Part shown: positions 16,768 to 26,309 of the stretch, in pieces
Layout: every line of letters begins with the position of its first letter
Position numbering within the stretch: position 1 is the first letter of the stretch
NCBI RefSeq assembly: GCF_030182585.1
Contig: NZ_JARXOW010000001.1
Coordinates: 930,001-994,000 of the forward strand
Origin: Pedobacter faecalis
Lineage (GTDB): Bacteria > Bacteroidota > Bacteroidia > Sphingobacteriales > Sphingobacteriaceae
DNA length: 64,000 nt
Direction of reading: 5' to 3'
Position numbers and translations under genes: made by a program
Notes under the pieces: generated by a model
What the model saw: only the letters and a program-made list of their open reading frames with translations
What the model was told of the DNA's origin: nothing
The model's database searches: none

Positions 16768-17538
16768 TTATCTCCCCATCCAGCCCCCGTCAACCGTCAT
16801 AACGGTGCCGTGCATATAATCTGATGCGGCTGAGGCCAGAAATACCACCGGGCCTTTAAAGTCGGCGGCTTCGCCCCAGCGACCGGCGGGTATGCGTTCC
16901 ATAATGGAGCGGCTCCTGTTTTCGTCGGCACGAAGCGCAGTGGTATTGTCTGTTGAGATATATCCGGGTGCAATGGCGTTTACGTTCACGCCATGTGCTG
17001 CCCATTCGTTGGCAAAGGCCTTGGTTAGCTGACCAATAGCGCCTTTGCTGGCGGCGTAGCCGGGAACGGTAATACCGCCCTGAAAGGTGAGCAGGGAGGC
17101 GGTAAAGATTATCTTGCCGCTGTTGCGGGCAACCATATCGCGACCTATCTCGCGGCTGAGGATAAAAGGTGCGGTTTGGTTTACGGCCACCACTTCGTCC
17201 CAGTACTCATCAGGGTGATCGGCTATAGGCTTTCTGAGTATGGTTCCGGCATTGTTCACGAGGATATCAATCACCGGGTGATCGGCGCGGAGCTTTTCAA
17301 TGAAATTCTGCAAGGCCTGGCGGTCGCCCATATCGCATTGATAGGCGTAGAACATGCGGCCCGTGGCTCCTACGGTTTTGGAGACCTCACTGCCTGATAG
17401 CTCAAGGTTGGCCGATACGCCAATGATGTCGGCCCCGGCCTCTGCTAATGCTTCTGCCATGGCTTTTCCTATGCCTCTTTTGCAACCGGTTACCAGGGCT
17501 ATCTTACCGCTCAGGTCGAATAAATTAAGTACGTTCAT
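16768..17538 (-). CDS. kduD: 2-deoxy-D-gluconate / 5-keto-4-deoxyuronate dehydrogenase (SDR)
   Basis: A 256-residue classical short-chain dehydrogenase. The cofactor motif is TGCKRGIGKAMA (about 17-28), NNAG follows at about 93, and the catalytic Tyr-Lys is in GYAASKGA. The N terminus NVLNLFDLSGKIALVTG and the end MTVDGGWMGR are typical of KduD. KduD reduces 2,5-diketo-3-deoxygluconate to 2-keto-3-deoxygluconate in the cytosol, the step after KduI. It is the last gene of the uxuA-uxaC-kduI-DUF4861-kduD operon, 30 bp after DUF4861. Confidence 0.88.
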   Translation of the reverse strand: MNVLNLFDLSGKIALVTGCKRGIGKAMAEALAEAGADIIGVSANLELSGSEVSKTVGATGRMFYAYQCDMGDRQALQNFIEKLRADHPVIDILVNNAGTILRKPIADHPDEYWDEVVAVNQTAPFILSREIGRDMVARNSGKIIFTASLLTFQGGITVPGYAASKGAIGQLTKAFANEWAAHGVNVNAIAPGYISTDNTTALRADENRSRSIMERIPAGRWGEAADFKGPVVFLASAASDYMHGTVMTVDGGWMGR

Positions 17539-17568
17539 TTCAAATCATTTATAGAATGCCTACACTAC

Positions 17569-18735
17569 TTACTGAATACCAATTGCCACGTTCTTTTCTC
17601 TGGCAGCAGCGAAGTTTTGCAGGTACATGTTCCAGGAGCTGGCGTCCCAGCGTATGGGGCGGCGACCAGCGCGACCGGCAACGGCTTTGCTCCACGCGGC
17701 CCCATTGTAATACACGATGGGTTTGCCCGACTGAACGCTCGCCATGATAAGGAGGTGTGTATCGGAGGTGCTCATCATCGCCGGGCGATCGCCCAGCAGC
17801 GCTGCTATACCTAAGGTGCCGTCGTCACCGTGTGCTGGCTCCCAATACGACATTAAGCCGCTGGTTTCGCTAAGCACCGAATGCCCGGGTTCTTTACGTT
17901 TTACTATGCCGATGGCTACCGGTAGCGGCTCCGCACCGGCAAAGGTAAAGGTTGCCTCTACCCTGTTCAACTGCGACCCTGCATCCAGGGAGATGAGTTT
18001 GCTGACCTTAACTTTCCGGCCTGCTACGTCCCATTCGTCGTAATCTAGCTGAAAGGTGAAACGGATAGGGCCTTTATCGAGCACCTTCCAATTCCGGTAG
18101 TTTTTAGGGAAATGAATCTTGTTGCCAGTAAACGGGGCAATATCGCCACCGCCGAGGGTATAACCCACGCTATAGTAGTCGAGGCCCTGACCGTGATCTT
18201 TGTGGTAGTCGCCCGACTTATACCATTGATCGATCACCATGCTATCGGTACGCTTAGCCCATATATCTATGCCATAGGCGTTTTCATTAGTAGCTTCCAG
18301 CGCCTTGCCGTACATACGGAAGGCTACTTTATCATTTTCCCAGGCAAAATCGTCCTTACGCTCCGGCACATACCGGCCGTACACCTTTGTCGGAAAAGCT
18401 TTCGCTTGGCCCGGTACCAGCCTGATAAAATGCACCAGAATATCGGCCTGCGGATTCAGCTGCACCAGCAGGTTTTGTACAGATTTTTGTCCACGATACT
18501 CCAGCTGATAAGGTATCTCCTCTTCGGTCTGCACATCGATCACCTTAAAATTATCGGCTTTCAGTTCCGGGTGTTTCTTGATCAGATCGGCCCATTTAAT
18601 GGAAAAGGTATAGCCCCGCATCTGCTCTGCATTGAGTCCGCTCAAGCTTACAGAAAAGCCTTCCTGGGTTTTCTGGGCCTGCAGGGTTTGCAGACTGGCT
18701 GCAAAAAGGAGTAATAAGGTTGCCAGCTTTTTCAT
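17569..18735 (-). CDS. DUF4861 protein, uronate-pathway associated
   Basis: A 388-residue exported protein with a signal peptide (MKKLATLLLLFAASLQTLQA). The mature part matches the DUF4861 pattern seen in Bacteroidota pectin and alginate loci: GRYVPERKDDFAWENDKVAF, AYGIDIWAKR, VDQ-type YKSGDYHKDHGQGLDYYSVG and RRPIRWDASSWNMYLQ. The biochemical activity is not well established; a periplasmic role on unsaturated uronides is inferred from location. It is enclosed between kduI and kduD with 22-30 bp gaps. Confidence 0.85.
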   Translation of the reverse strand: MKKLATLLLLFAASLQTLQAQKTQEGFSVSLSGLNAEQMRGYTFSIKWADLIKKHPELKADNFKVIDVQTEEEIPYQLEYRGQKSVQNLLVQLNPQADILVHFIRLVPGQAKAFPTKVYGRYVPERKDDFAWENDKVAFRMYGKALEATNENAYGIDIWAKRTDSMVIDQWYKSGDYHKDHGQGLDYYSVGYTLGGGDIAPFTGNKIHFPKNYRNWKVLDKGPIRFTFQLDYDEWDVAGRKVKVSKLISLDAGSQLNRVEATFTFAGAEPLPVAIGIVKRKEPGHSVLSETSGLMSYWEPAHGDDGTLGIAALLGDRPAMMSTSDTHLLIMASVQSGKPIVYYNGAAWSKAVAGRAGRRPIRWDASSWNMYLQNFAAAREKNVAIGIQ

Positions 18736-18757
18736 CCTGGTGGTTTGCTTAGGTTGG

Positions 18758-19600
18758 TTATTTCAAATCAGTTATTGCACAATGGTCCATATCGCCATAG
18801 TCAAGGTTCTCGCCTGCCATACCCCATATAAAAGTATAGTTGCTCGTTCCGGCACCGGAGTGTATCGACCAGTTGGGCGATATGACGGCCTGCTCGTTCT
18901 GCATCCAGATATGGCGTGTTTCCTGAGGCTCGCCCATAAAATGGCAAACGCTTTGTCCGGCCGGTACCTCAAAGTAGAAGTATACTTCCATACGGCGGTC
19001 GTGCGTATGCGCAGGCATGGTGTTCCACACGCTTCCGGTCTTAAGTTCGGTCATGCCCATTTGCAGCTGACAGGTCTGCACCACGCTGTTTACGATAAGT
19101 TTATTGATCACCCGGTGGTTAGCCGTTTCGGCCGATCCTAGTTCTACGATCTCCGCCTCCTGTTTGGTCACTTTCTTCGTGGGGTACACATGGTGGGCCG
19201 GGGCAGAATTGATGTAAAATTTGGCAGGCTGTGCCTGATCTTTACTTGCAAAGCTAACCTCGCGATTGCCCCTGCCGATATACAATGCTTCTTTATATTC
19301 GAGTTCGTAGCTCTGGCCGTCGACTATAACCGAGCCTGCTCCGCCTACATTAATGATACCCAGCTCGCGGCGTTCCAGGAAGTATTCCGCTTTCAGGTAA
19401 TCCGGATTGCTCAGCGCAACGTCCTCGTGTACAGGCATTACACCGCCGGTAATGTAACGATCGTAATGCGATAGCACCAGGCGTATGGCATTGATCTCAA
19501 AGAGGTTGGGGATTAAAAAATTGTCGCGTAAAGTACGTGTATCCATTTGCCGCGCCTCATTCGGACTAACGGCATATCTTCCTTCAAAATAGGTCTGCAT
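18758..19600 (-). CDS. kduI: 5-keto-4-deoxyuronate isomerase
   Basis: A 280-residue cupin-type isomerase of normal length. The zinc-site motif [17 protein letters not shown] is present near residue 193-209 with further His in the second half. It converts 4-deoxy-5-ketouronate, released from unsaturated uronides, to 2,5-diketo-3-deoxygluconate. Start [18 protein letters not shown] is the usual KduI start. It is followed by DUF4861 and preceded by uxaC with a 45-bp gap. Confidence 0.95.
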   Translation of the reverse strand: MQTYFEGRYAVSPNEARQMDTRTLRDNFLIPNLFEINAIRLVLSHYDRYITGGVMPVHEDVALSNPDYLKAEYFLERRELGIINVGGAGSVIVDGQSYELEYKEALYIGRGNREVSFASKDQAQPAKFYINSAPAHHVYPTKKVTKQEAEIVELGSAETANHRVINKLIVNSVVQTCQLQMGMTELKTGSVWNTMPAHTHDRRMEVYFYFEVPAGQSVCHFMGEPQETRHIWMQNEQAVISPNWSIHSGAGTSNYTFIWGMAGENLDYGDMDHCAITDLK

Positions 19601-19645
19601 TGTCGGCTTCTTTAATTTTTGCGTTGGTTATTCGGGTAAAAAGGG

Positions 19646-21055
19646 TTAATCGAGTCCAAAATACTCTTTTGCATTGTAATAGCAAATATCAGAAACGATC
19701 TGACCTATCCATTTCTCGTCGCCGGGCAGCAGACCAGCCTCCATTTCGACGCCAAAAAGGTTGCACAGGATGCGCCGGAAGTACTCGTGCCGCGAGTAAG
19801 AAAGGAAGCTCCGCGAGTCGGTAAGCATGCCTATGAAATTGCTTACGATACCCATGTTCGACAAGGCGTTAAGCTGCTTTTCTATGCCGTCTTTCTGGTC
19901 CAGGAACCACCATCCCGAGCCAAACTGCATCTTGCCTTTCATGCTGCCATCGGCAAAGTTGCCGATCATCGCCGCGAAGGCCTCATTGTCGGCCGGATTA
20001 AGATTATAAATAATCGTCCTGGTAAGCTGATCGCTGGCACTCAGGTTGCCAAGGAAACCAGCCATACGTTCTATCTGGTTAAAATCACCGATGGAGTCAT
20101 ATCCAGAATCGGCGCCCAGCTTGTTGAACATACCGATGTTGTTGTTGCGGATAGCGCCAAGGTGAAACTGCTGCACCCAGCCCTTCTCGTGATACATTTT
20201 AGAGAGGGCAGTAAGCACATAACCCGCAAAAGCATCCGGATTCGAATAGTGGCGGTCGCCCGGCTTCAGAAAGGCCTCAAACTCCTGCTGCTCCGTTTCC
20301 GTGAGGCAGTAAACCGCAGGTAGGGCCGACAAACCATGGTCGGCAATGCTGCAGCCATGTGCGGCGAAGTGATCTACCCGGCTTTGCAGCGCGGCGACGA
20401 GTCCCGGTAAATCACTTATGACCATATTGGCTGCCTCGCCCAGCGACATCATATAGGCACGAAACTGGGCAGGTTTATCAATCTGCAAGGCTTTATCCGG
20501 GCGGAAGGAGGGCTTTACCTTCACTTCAAAGTTGCTTTCGCGCAAAGCGCGGTGGTACTGCAGGTCGTCGCATGGATCATCGGTAGTGCCCACCATCTGC
20601 ACCTTGAAATGCTTCAACAAGCCCTGGGTAGAAAAATCGGGTGTGGAAAGCAGCTTATTGCAGTGCTGATAAATCTCCGCAGCCGAGCCTTCGTTGAGGT
20701 ACTGGTTTACCCCAAAAGGATCCTTAAGCTCCATATGCGTCCAGTGAAATAAGGGATTGCGCACGGTGGCCGGCACCACGCGGGCCCAGGCCATAAACTT
20801 CTCCTCATCACTGGCATCGCCGGTAATCAGGCGCTCGTCCACCCCAAGCGCACGCATACCCCGCCATTTGTAATGATCGCCTTTAAGCCAGATCTCTGTG
20901 AGGTTGGCAAACTGCTTGTTTTCGGCAATCTCCTGCGGTGGCAGGTGGTTGTGGTAATCGATCACAGGCAGGTCTTTCGCGTAGTTGTGGTACAGCGTTT
21001 TAGCGGTGTCGTTCGACAACAGAAAGTCTTCTGGTATAACTGCTCCTTGTTTCAT
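19646..21055 (-). CDS. uxaC: Uronate isomerase
   Basis: A 469-residue amidohydrolase-fold isomerase. It has the metal motif [14 protein letters not shown] at about 33-46, and WKRG-type sequence and [10 protein letters not shown] in the middle. It interconverts glucuronate and fructuronate, or galacturonate and tagaturonate. The start overlaps the stop of uxuA by 4 bp, so the two are translationally coupled. Full length for the family. Confidence 0.95.
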   Translation of the reverse strand: MKQGAVIPEDFLLSNDTAKTLYHNYAKDLPVIDYHNHLPPQEIAENKQFANLTEIWLKGDHYKWRGMRALGVDERLITGDASDEEKFMAWARVVPATVRNPLFHWTHMELKDPFGVNQYLNEGSAAEIYQHCNKLLSTPDFSTQGLLKHFKVQMVGTTDDPCDDLQYHRALRESNFEVKVKPSFRPDKALQIDKPAQFRAYMMSLGEAANMVISDLPGLVAALQSRVDHFAAHGCSIADHGLSALPAVYCLTETEQQEFEAFLKPGDRHYSNPDAFAGYVLTALSKMYHEKGWVQQFHLGAIRNNNIGMFNKLGADSGYDSIGDFNQIERMAGFLGNLSASDQLTRTIIYNLNPADNEAFAAMIGNFADGSMKGKMQFGSGWWFLDQKDGIEKQLNALSNMGIVSNFIGMLTDSRSFLSYSRHEYFRRILCNLFGVEMEAGLLPGDEKWIGQIVSDICYYNAKEYFGLD

Positions 21056-22248
21056 CGTAAGGTGGTTTTTGAATGAATAATGCCGTGCTCCAGTCCCCGC
21101 AACTCTGCCAGTCCCTTTAACCTGCCGATGGCAGAATAGCCCGGATTGGTTAGCTTGTGCAGGTCGTCGAGCATTTGGTGACCGTGATCGGGGCGCATCG
21201 GGATACTGATTTGTCGCCGCTGCTGCACCTCATAAAGTGCGCTCACTACGCCGTACATGTCTACATCCCCTTCCAGGTGATTGTCCTCATAAAAATCGCC
21301 CGCCCCGTTGCGCCGTGTGCTTCTCAGGTGCACGAAATGAATGCGGTCGGAAAAGGCCTCAACCATGCCTACCAGGTCGTTATCTGCCCGAACGCCGAAC
21401 GAGCCTGAACAAAAACACAGTCCATTGTGCAGGGAGGGTACGGCGGTAAATAACTTATCTAACATCGGGGCGGTGCTTACCACCCTGGGCAGACCGAATA
21501 TCGGGTATGGCGGATCGTCGGGGTGTATGGCCAGTTGTATACCCACTTCTTCCGCCACAGGGGTGATGTGCGACAGGAAATAGATCAGGTTCTGAGCCAG
21601 TCGCTCTGCGTCTATACCTTGGTACTTATCCAGCGCCTGCTGAAACTGCTGCAGGGTAAAGCTTTCCTCGCTACCGGGCAAGCCGGCGATTATGGTACGC
21701 TGCAAGAGCAAACGCTCCGCCTCGGTCATGCCGCTATAGCGCAACCTGCCAGCTTCCAATTCTTCAGCCGTGTAGTCGCCCTCCGCCCCGGGCCGCTGCA
21801 ACATAAACACATCGAAGGCTACCAATGCGGCCTTTTCGAATTTCAGTGCCCGGGCACCGTTTTCCAGTTCAAACATCAGGTTGGTCCGCGTCCAATCGAG
21901 CACCGGCATAAAATTATAAGTCACAACCCTTATACCGCATCTGGCCAGATTGCGCAGGGTGGTTTTATAGTGACTGATATAGGTTTCAAAACCGGTATCC
22001 TGTGTTTTAATGCCCTCATGCACGGGCACGCTTTCTACCACCTCCCATTGCAGTCCGGCTTTCTCTATAATCGCTTTATGATTCTCTATTTCGGCTACGC
22101 TCCATATTTCCCCGTTGGGGATGTGGTGCAGGGCGCTAACCACCCCTGTGCAGCCGGCCTGACGGATATCGGCCAGGCTAACCGGATCGGCAGCGCCAAA
22201 CCAGCGCATGGTCTGCGTCATCCGGTAAATGCGGTTTTGTTCGTTCAT
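21052..22248 (-). CDS. uxuA: Mannonate dehydratase
   Basis: A 398-residue TIM-barrel enzyme. Signatures: [20 protein letters not shown] at the start, [11 protein letters not shown] in the middle and [12 protein letters not shown] near the end. It dehydrates D-mannonate to 2-keto-3-deoxygluconate. First gene of the operon. The mannonate oxidoreductase (uxuB) that would link it to uxaC is not in the window. A palindrome of LacI operator type lies about 72-85 bp upstream. Confidence 0.95.
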   Translation of the reverse strand: MNEQNRIYRMTQTMRWFGAADPVSLADIRQAGCTGVVSALHHIPNGEIWSVAEIENHKAIIEKAGLQWEVVESVPVHEGIKTQDTGFETYISHYKTTLRNLARCGIRVVTYNFMPVLDWTRTNLMFELENGARALKFEKAALVAFDVFMLQRPGAEGDYTAEELEAGRLRYSGMTEAERLLLQRTIIAGLPGSEESFTLQQFQQALDKYQGIDAERLAQNLIYFLSHITPVAEEVGIQLAIHPDDPPYPIFGLPRVVSTAPMLDKLFTAVPSLHNGLCFCSGSFGVRADNDLVGMVEAFSDRIHFVHLRSTRRNGAGDFYEDNHLEGDVDMYGVVSALYEVQQRRQISIPMRPDHGHQMLDDLHKLTNPGYSAIGRLKGLAELRGLEHGIIHSKTTLR

Positions 22249-22290
22249 ATCGTATTTAGTACTGTTTTAAAGATACGGGCTTGGCAATAA

Positions 22291-22314
22291 AAAAGGGGCC
22301 TTTAAGCCCCTTTT
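22291..22314 (-). terminator. Terminator hairpin between MG2 gene and uxuA
   Basis: A stem AAAAGGGGC/GCCCCTTTT with a 6-base loop, followed on the minus strand by a T run. It ends the transcript of the 22364 gene. Because it lies between the palindrome at 22320 and the uxuA start, the uxuA promoter must lie either downstream of it or the hairpin must act as an attenuator. Confidence 0.8.
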
Positions 22315-22319
22315 ATTAT

Positions 22320-22333
22320 CGCAAACGTTTGCG
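22320..22333. promoter_or_regulatory. Perfect 14-bp palindrome, LacI-family operator type
   Basis: CGCAAACGTTTGCG is a perfect palindrome with the central CG and AAACGTTT core used by LacI/PurR-family repressors. It lies in the uxuA upstream region. Such regulators commonly control uronate genes. No LacI-family regulator gene is in the window, so the factor is unknown. Confidence 0.6.
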
Positions 22334-22363
22334 CTTAAGCGTTTATAGCCTTGTTGCCGACTG

Positions 22364-25069
22364 TTAGTTGACCGTGTAGCGGTAAACAGCCCGGCCCAGT
22401 TGTCCCTGTGCACTAATACCTTCTATCACCACCTTGTATTTCCCTTTACTGTCTGCATTAAAGAAGTCGAAACTGGCTGCGCCGTTATTGGTGATCACCG
22501 AAGGGTTCCAGTAAATGGTGGTGCGGAGGTCGGCCACCTGCGGATCAGTCCCGTCGTGCTTATACTTAGGCGAATAAAACTCCTTGCTGTTGTTGTAACC
22601 CTGCGGCAGGTAATTGGTTACCGAAGGATCGTACCTGGTGCGGAAAGCTCCCGGCTTGGTTGAGATCACAATGCTTTGTCCGCCCAAGAGCGACATCAGC
22701 GCCATATTGGTCCGCACCACATCGATGCGTATGATATCTGTGGGATTGCCCTCATAAACAAACTGCGCTTCGCAATGATCAAGCTTCCTGCCGTTAAGAA
22801 CGATCGTCATCGGTTCGTTCCTGCTGAAAGGTACGTCGACCATACCGCACTGTCCCATGTCAACGTTCCGGAAGGCCACGTTTGTGAGTCGCATCATCAG
22901 GAATTCCTTAACGTCTTTGAACTGTGCAGGATCTTCTACGGTAAGGGTCTGATCGGCATGCCCTTCGGGTACCGACAACATATCGACCCTTGTGGCAAAC
23001 CTGCGGCGTGCGCGGATCTCCACTTCGCGAAGCTGCTGCGTACGTCCCATCATACCGCGTTTCAGCAGGTCATCTTCCTGAGCGCGACTGTTGGCCAGGA
23101 TTGCAGCCATCAGGTTCCTCGGATCGCTATCCAGATCGCCGATATTGAAGTTAGGCGTTTTAGGTTGTGTGCTCATGCGGTCGACCAGCACTTCTACATT
23201 TTTACCCCCTTTTTCGGTACGCCCCTGCACGGTAAAGTCTATACCCTCGCCGATAAGCAGGTTATCGAATTTAAACCTGCCCTGCGCGTCGGTAACGGTA
23301 TCAATCACAAGCCCAATGCGGTTATTGATCAAGGTAATTTTACCATTGGCCACTGGCCTGTTGCGCAGGTCAAGCAGTTTACCGCTCACCGCCGAAGTCA
23401 GCTTTTCTACCGGATATGGGAACTGGAGCGGCTTTACCGCCAGGTCGCGCCAAACAAAACGGCGGTACCCCTGGGTCATCATCAGTACGTCAAGCTTAGC
23501 GGCCGTTTCCTCATTCGGTTCTACAAAATAGTAATTGGGCTGTTCTACATAACCTTTGATGTCTGAACTAAGCAGCAAATGGGAGAAAATGCTGTGCTCC
23601 GTGCGCTCATCGCTTGGCACCGTGGTTTCGTTGACTACCGCAACCGAGAAACTTCCGGTGGCAGGCTGCCCCGCCGCATCTTTAGCGCTCAGGGCGATAT
23701 CCACTTTCTCTCTCGCCTTATACTCCGTTTTATTTGAGCTCAGGCTCAGGTTTAACTTGTCGGTATTCTGAACAAAAATAATGCGTTCGTTGGTCGCGAT
23801 GCCCGCTCCGGAAAAGAGCGTGAACTGCAGAATTCCGGATGGGATGTCTTTAAGCGGCACGGGGATCGAAACCATGGGCTTGTCGACCGCAATAGGGCTG
23901 CCGAAGTACACCACGCCCCCACCCTGTACCACAAGGCCGAGTGAGCCTTTGCTTGCAGCCAGGGTCGCTTCGCTGGTCCTGATCCGCACGAGTGCTGTAT
24001 CATTTCCAGTGTTATACACCGAAAGTACATGTCCCGCAGCCAGCGCTGCCGGAAGCTTTACAGCCGATTTGGATCCGTCGGCATACGTAACCTGTGCGGT
24101 ATAGGTTTTTCCCGCCTCTGGCTGAAGCTGGAAATAGCCCATGCCCAGGTGCTGACTCTCAAACTGGGCAACTTCCTGGTTGGCCTGGTCGGTAATCACG
24201 CCTTTAACATCTACACCATTTCCGGAGGTACCGATGGCTTTGAAGGCCACGCGTGAACGCACGCCGTTAACCAGTTGCCCCCCTTCCGGGAAGAATTGGA
24301 TGTCTGCTTCGGTGGCGACCGACTTGATCATAAATTTCTTAACGATGATGGATTTCTCCTCCAGCTGTAATTTGGTAGCCAGGTGTGCGTTCTGGAAAGT
24401 CTTGGACTTGCCACCTCTGAGCTCTACCCTGATCTGGCCCTGGGCATCTGTCTCTTTTTTGCCGCTGCTGGCAATGGCAGAATTGTCTATAAAGTCGTAG
24501 CTAACCGGCTTGTTCGCATACGGCTCGCCCTTGTCATTGGTATACGTGATTACAGCGATAACAGCCCCTTTCGCCGGGTATTCATAGGTAATTTTAGTGA
24601 ATACCGGGTTGGCTACAGAGTTCCCTACCTTAAATACTTTATTGTAATAATATTCCGGTCCGGCGTTGCGCATCCATTGGGTATAGGCCCGGATCCGGTA
24701 GTTGCCGTCTCGCATATTGCTGTCGGCCAGGATGAACTCGCCTTTGGCCATTCCGGATATGACCGGAAGTTTAAGCGCTTTGGCCAGGGAATCGGATTCA
24801 TTGAACAGATCAACGTATACAGCGCCACTATGACCGGAAAGCTGGTTTTTGGCGCCTAAGGTGACATAGGCCTTAAACCATATGGTATCACCCACAAGGT
24901 AATAAGGTCTGTCGGTATGCAGATACACCTTTTCCTGTGGATTAGACTCTGCCCACTTTTCGAGCGCGGCAATCATCTTTTCTAAAGGGTCGGTTTGCAT
25001 AGGGGTAAAGGCGAAAAAGCCCGCCATACTGAGCAAAAGGACGGCTACTAAGGAGCGTTTTAAATTCAT
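22364..25069 (-). CDS. MG2-domain / TonB-plug-like envelope protein
   Basis: A 901-residue exported protein with a signal peptide (MNLKRSLVAVLLLSMAGFFA). After an alpha-2-macroglobulin MG2-type N-terminal region (EKVYLHTDRPYYLVGDTIWF, GNYRIRAYTQWMRNAG) come Ig-like strands and a carboxypeptidase-regulatory-like segment at about 560-620. A plug-like region (VPFSRNEPMTIVLNGRKLDH) is followed by a short beta end. There is no full TonB receptor barrel. Proteins of this type are common in Bacteroidota and of unclear role. A paralogue lies at the left edge of the window. A terminator follows. Confidence 0.85.
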   Translation of the reverse strand: MNLKRSLVAVLLLSMAGFFAFTPMQTDPLEKMIAALEKWAESNPQEKVYLHTDRPYYLVGDTIWFKAYVTLGAKNQLSGHSGAVYVDLFNESDSLAKALKLPVISGMAKGEFILADSNMRDGNYRIRAYTQWMRNAGPEYYYNKVFKVGNSVANPVFTKITYEYPAKGAVIAVITYTNDKGEPYANKPVSYDFIDNSAIASSGKKETDAQGQIRVELRGGKSKTFQNAHLATKLQLEEKSIIVKKFMIKSVATEADIQFFPEGGQLVNGVRSRVAFKAIGTSGNGVDVKGVITDQANQEVAQFESQHLGMGYFQLQPEAGKTYTAQVTYADGSKSAVKLPAALAAGHVLSVYNTGNDTALVRIRTSEATLAASKGSLGLVVQGGGVVYFGSPIAVDKPMVSIPVPLKDIPSGILQFTLFSGAGIATNERIIFVQNTDKLNLSLSSNKTEYKAREKVDIALSAKDAAGQPATGSFSVAVVNETTVPSDERTEHSIFSHLLLSSDIKGYVEQPNYYFVEPNEETAAKLDVLMMTQGYRRFVWRDLAVKPLQFPYPVEKLTSAVSGKLLDLRNRPVANGKITLINNRIGLVIDTVTDAQGRFKFDNLLIGEGIDFTVQGRTEKGGKNVEVLVDRMSTQPKTPNFNIGDLDSDPRNLMAAILANSRAQEDDLLKRGMMGRTQQLREVEIRARRRFATRVDMLSVPEGHADQTLTVEDPAQFKDVKEFLMMRLTNVAFRNVDMGQCGMVDVPFSRNEPMTIVLNGRKLDHCEAQFVYEGNPTDIIRIDVVRTNMALMSLLGGQSIVISTKPGAFRTRYDPSVTNYLPQGYNNSKEFYSPKYKHDGTDPQVADLRTTIYWNPSVITNNGAASFDFFNADSKGKYKVVIEGISAQGQLGRAVYRYTVN

Positions 25070-25140
25070 AAAGGTATTTTTTGGTTATAATCAGGGTAAA
25101 TATATAAATATTAAGGTATCTGGTATATTTTTTGTTCAAA

Positions 25141-25401
25141 ATGGATGTTGCGCTTACCCATTTACCGAATATACCTATGAACATCCTTTCCAATCAATTA
25201 TCTGCAGAAGAACAGCTGGTCCAAACCGACTGCTGCCCTATTTTTATCAAATATTTCGAGGGCTATAAATGCCGGGAAATAGCGGAATCCATGAATTTGC
25301 CGCTGCAGGTCGTAAAAGACCGGATAAAAACGAACCAGCGGAAACTCAGGGCCAATCTTAAGCAGTTCAGCAAGCGGTTTAAAGACGCCTGTACCGCCTG
25401 A
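25141..25401 (+). CDS. Small sigma-70 region-4-like protein
   Basis: With the start at ATG 25141 the protein has 86 residues. The second half (IFIKYFEGYKCREIAESMNL, QVVKDRIKTNQRKLRANLKQ) matches the region-4 helix-turn-helix of ECF sigma factors. The region-2 half that recruits core polymerase is absent. It could be a free-standing regulator or the remnant of a sigma factor gene. Divergent from the MG2-like gene. Confidence 0.55.
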   Translation: MDVALTHLPNIPMNILSNQLSAEEQLVQTDCCPIFIKYFEGYKCREIAESMNLPLQVVKDRIKTNQRKLRANLKQFSKRFKDACTA

Positions 25402-25529
25402 TCTAAAAATTTCAGCGGGCTTTATTTGGTAGTTTCAAAATAATAGTATCTATTTGTACGTAGCATACATCCCGTGCTGTGTTGACCTTAATCGTGTTTT
25501 TTTAATTATTTACAATAGCCACTGGTTAT

Positions 25530-26009
25530 ATGAATAGTTCCGCATTGGATCAGACAGACAGAGAGATTATCCGCCTTCTGCAGCAGGATGCCCGCCTTTC
25601 GAGTAAGGAAATTGCCGCACGTCTAAAAAGAAGGCCGTCGACGATCTTTGCCCGCTTTAACAGGCTAAAGGAACTGGGATACCTTACTGGCAGTACCGTG
25701 CTTATAGACCGCAATAAGTTTGCCGACCTGATGACGGTGTTTATCAATGTGCAGTTAAATGATCATTCCTGCGAGGCGCTGAGTGCATTTCAGGAAGATA
25801 TGGCCCCCCACCCGGAGGTGATGGAATGCTATCATACCACCGGACAGGTTGATTATGTATTGAAGGTTGTGGTGAATGATATGGCGGCGTACAAGGATTT
25901 TTTAGTGAAGAAGCTCACGAGCAACCTGAATGTTAAGAGCTATGCAAGTCATTTTGTAATCGCCGAAAACAAGCGCGAACTCGCTTACCCGATGCAGCAT
26001 CTGCTCTAG
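25530..26009 (+). CDS. Lrp/AsnC-family regulator
   Basis: A 159-residue protein. The N-terminal winged HTH is DQTDREIIRLLQQDARLSSK, EIAARLKRRPSTIFARFNRL; the C-terminal RAM effector domain spans about 70-150 (HPEVMECYHTTGQVDYVLKV). It probably senses an amino acid and controls transport or catabolism genes that are not evident here. The start at 25530 gives the usual family N terminus. It overlaps the convergent 26006 gene by 4 bp. Confidence 0.92.
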   Translation: MNSSALDQTDREIIRLLQQDARLSSKEIAARLKRRPSTIFARFNRLKELGYLTGSTVLIDRNKFADLMTVFINVQLNDHSCEALSAFQEDMAPHPEVMECYHTTGQVDYVLKVVVNDMAAYKDFLVKKLTSNLNVKSYASHFVIAENKRELAYPMQHLL

Positions 26010-26191
26010 TCGCCGTCGTTTACCTCGGTTATTGGCGGAATGCCCGCCTGGTCCTCATCCGATGTCCCATCGTTTTGGGCGTTCTCATTCATCTTCTCCA
26101 GCTGATCTGTCTGCCTCGCTCCGGATCTGATCTCTTCATCTTCTTCGATATGCTTTATCTGAAGATCCTCGTCTTTTCTATCGTTTTTCAT
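26006..26191 (-). CDS. 61-residue acidic protein
   Basis: A strongly acidic, Asn/Gln-rich and probably disordered protein (MKNDRKDEDLQIKHIEEDEE). Such small proteins are common in Pedobacter-like genomes, and their function is unknown. The clear start and convergent overlap with lrp support it. No domain seen. Confidence 0.5.
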   Translation of the reverse strand: MKNDRKDEDLQIKHIEEDEEIRSGARQTDQLEKMNENAQNDGTSDEDQAGIPPITEVNDGD

Positions 26192-26309
26192 GATGCTGTT
26201 TTGCCATAGAACACTGCCTCCGGGAAATAAGTTTTGAAATTATACCTAAACGGTGGAAACCCTGCGCCGTGTCGGTTGTTATACGATTATTAATCTGTTA
26301 ATCCTTTTT

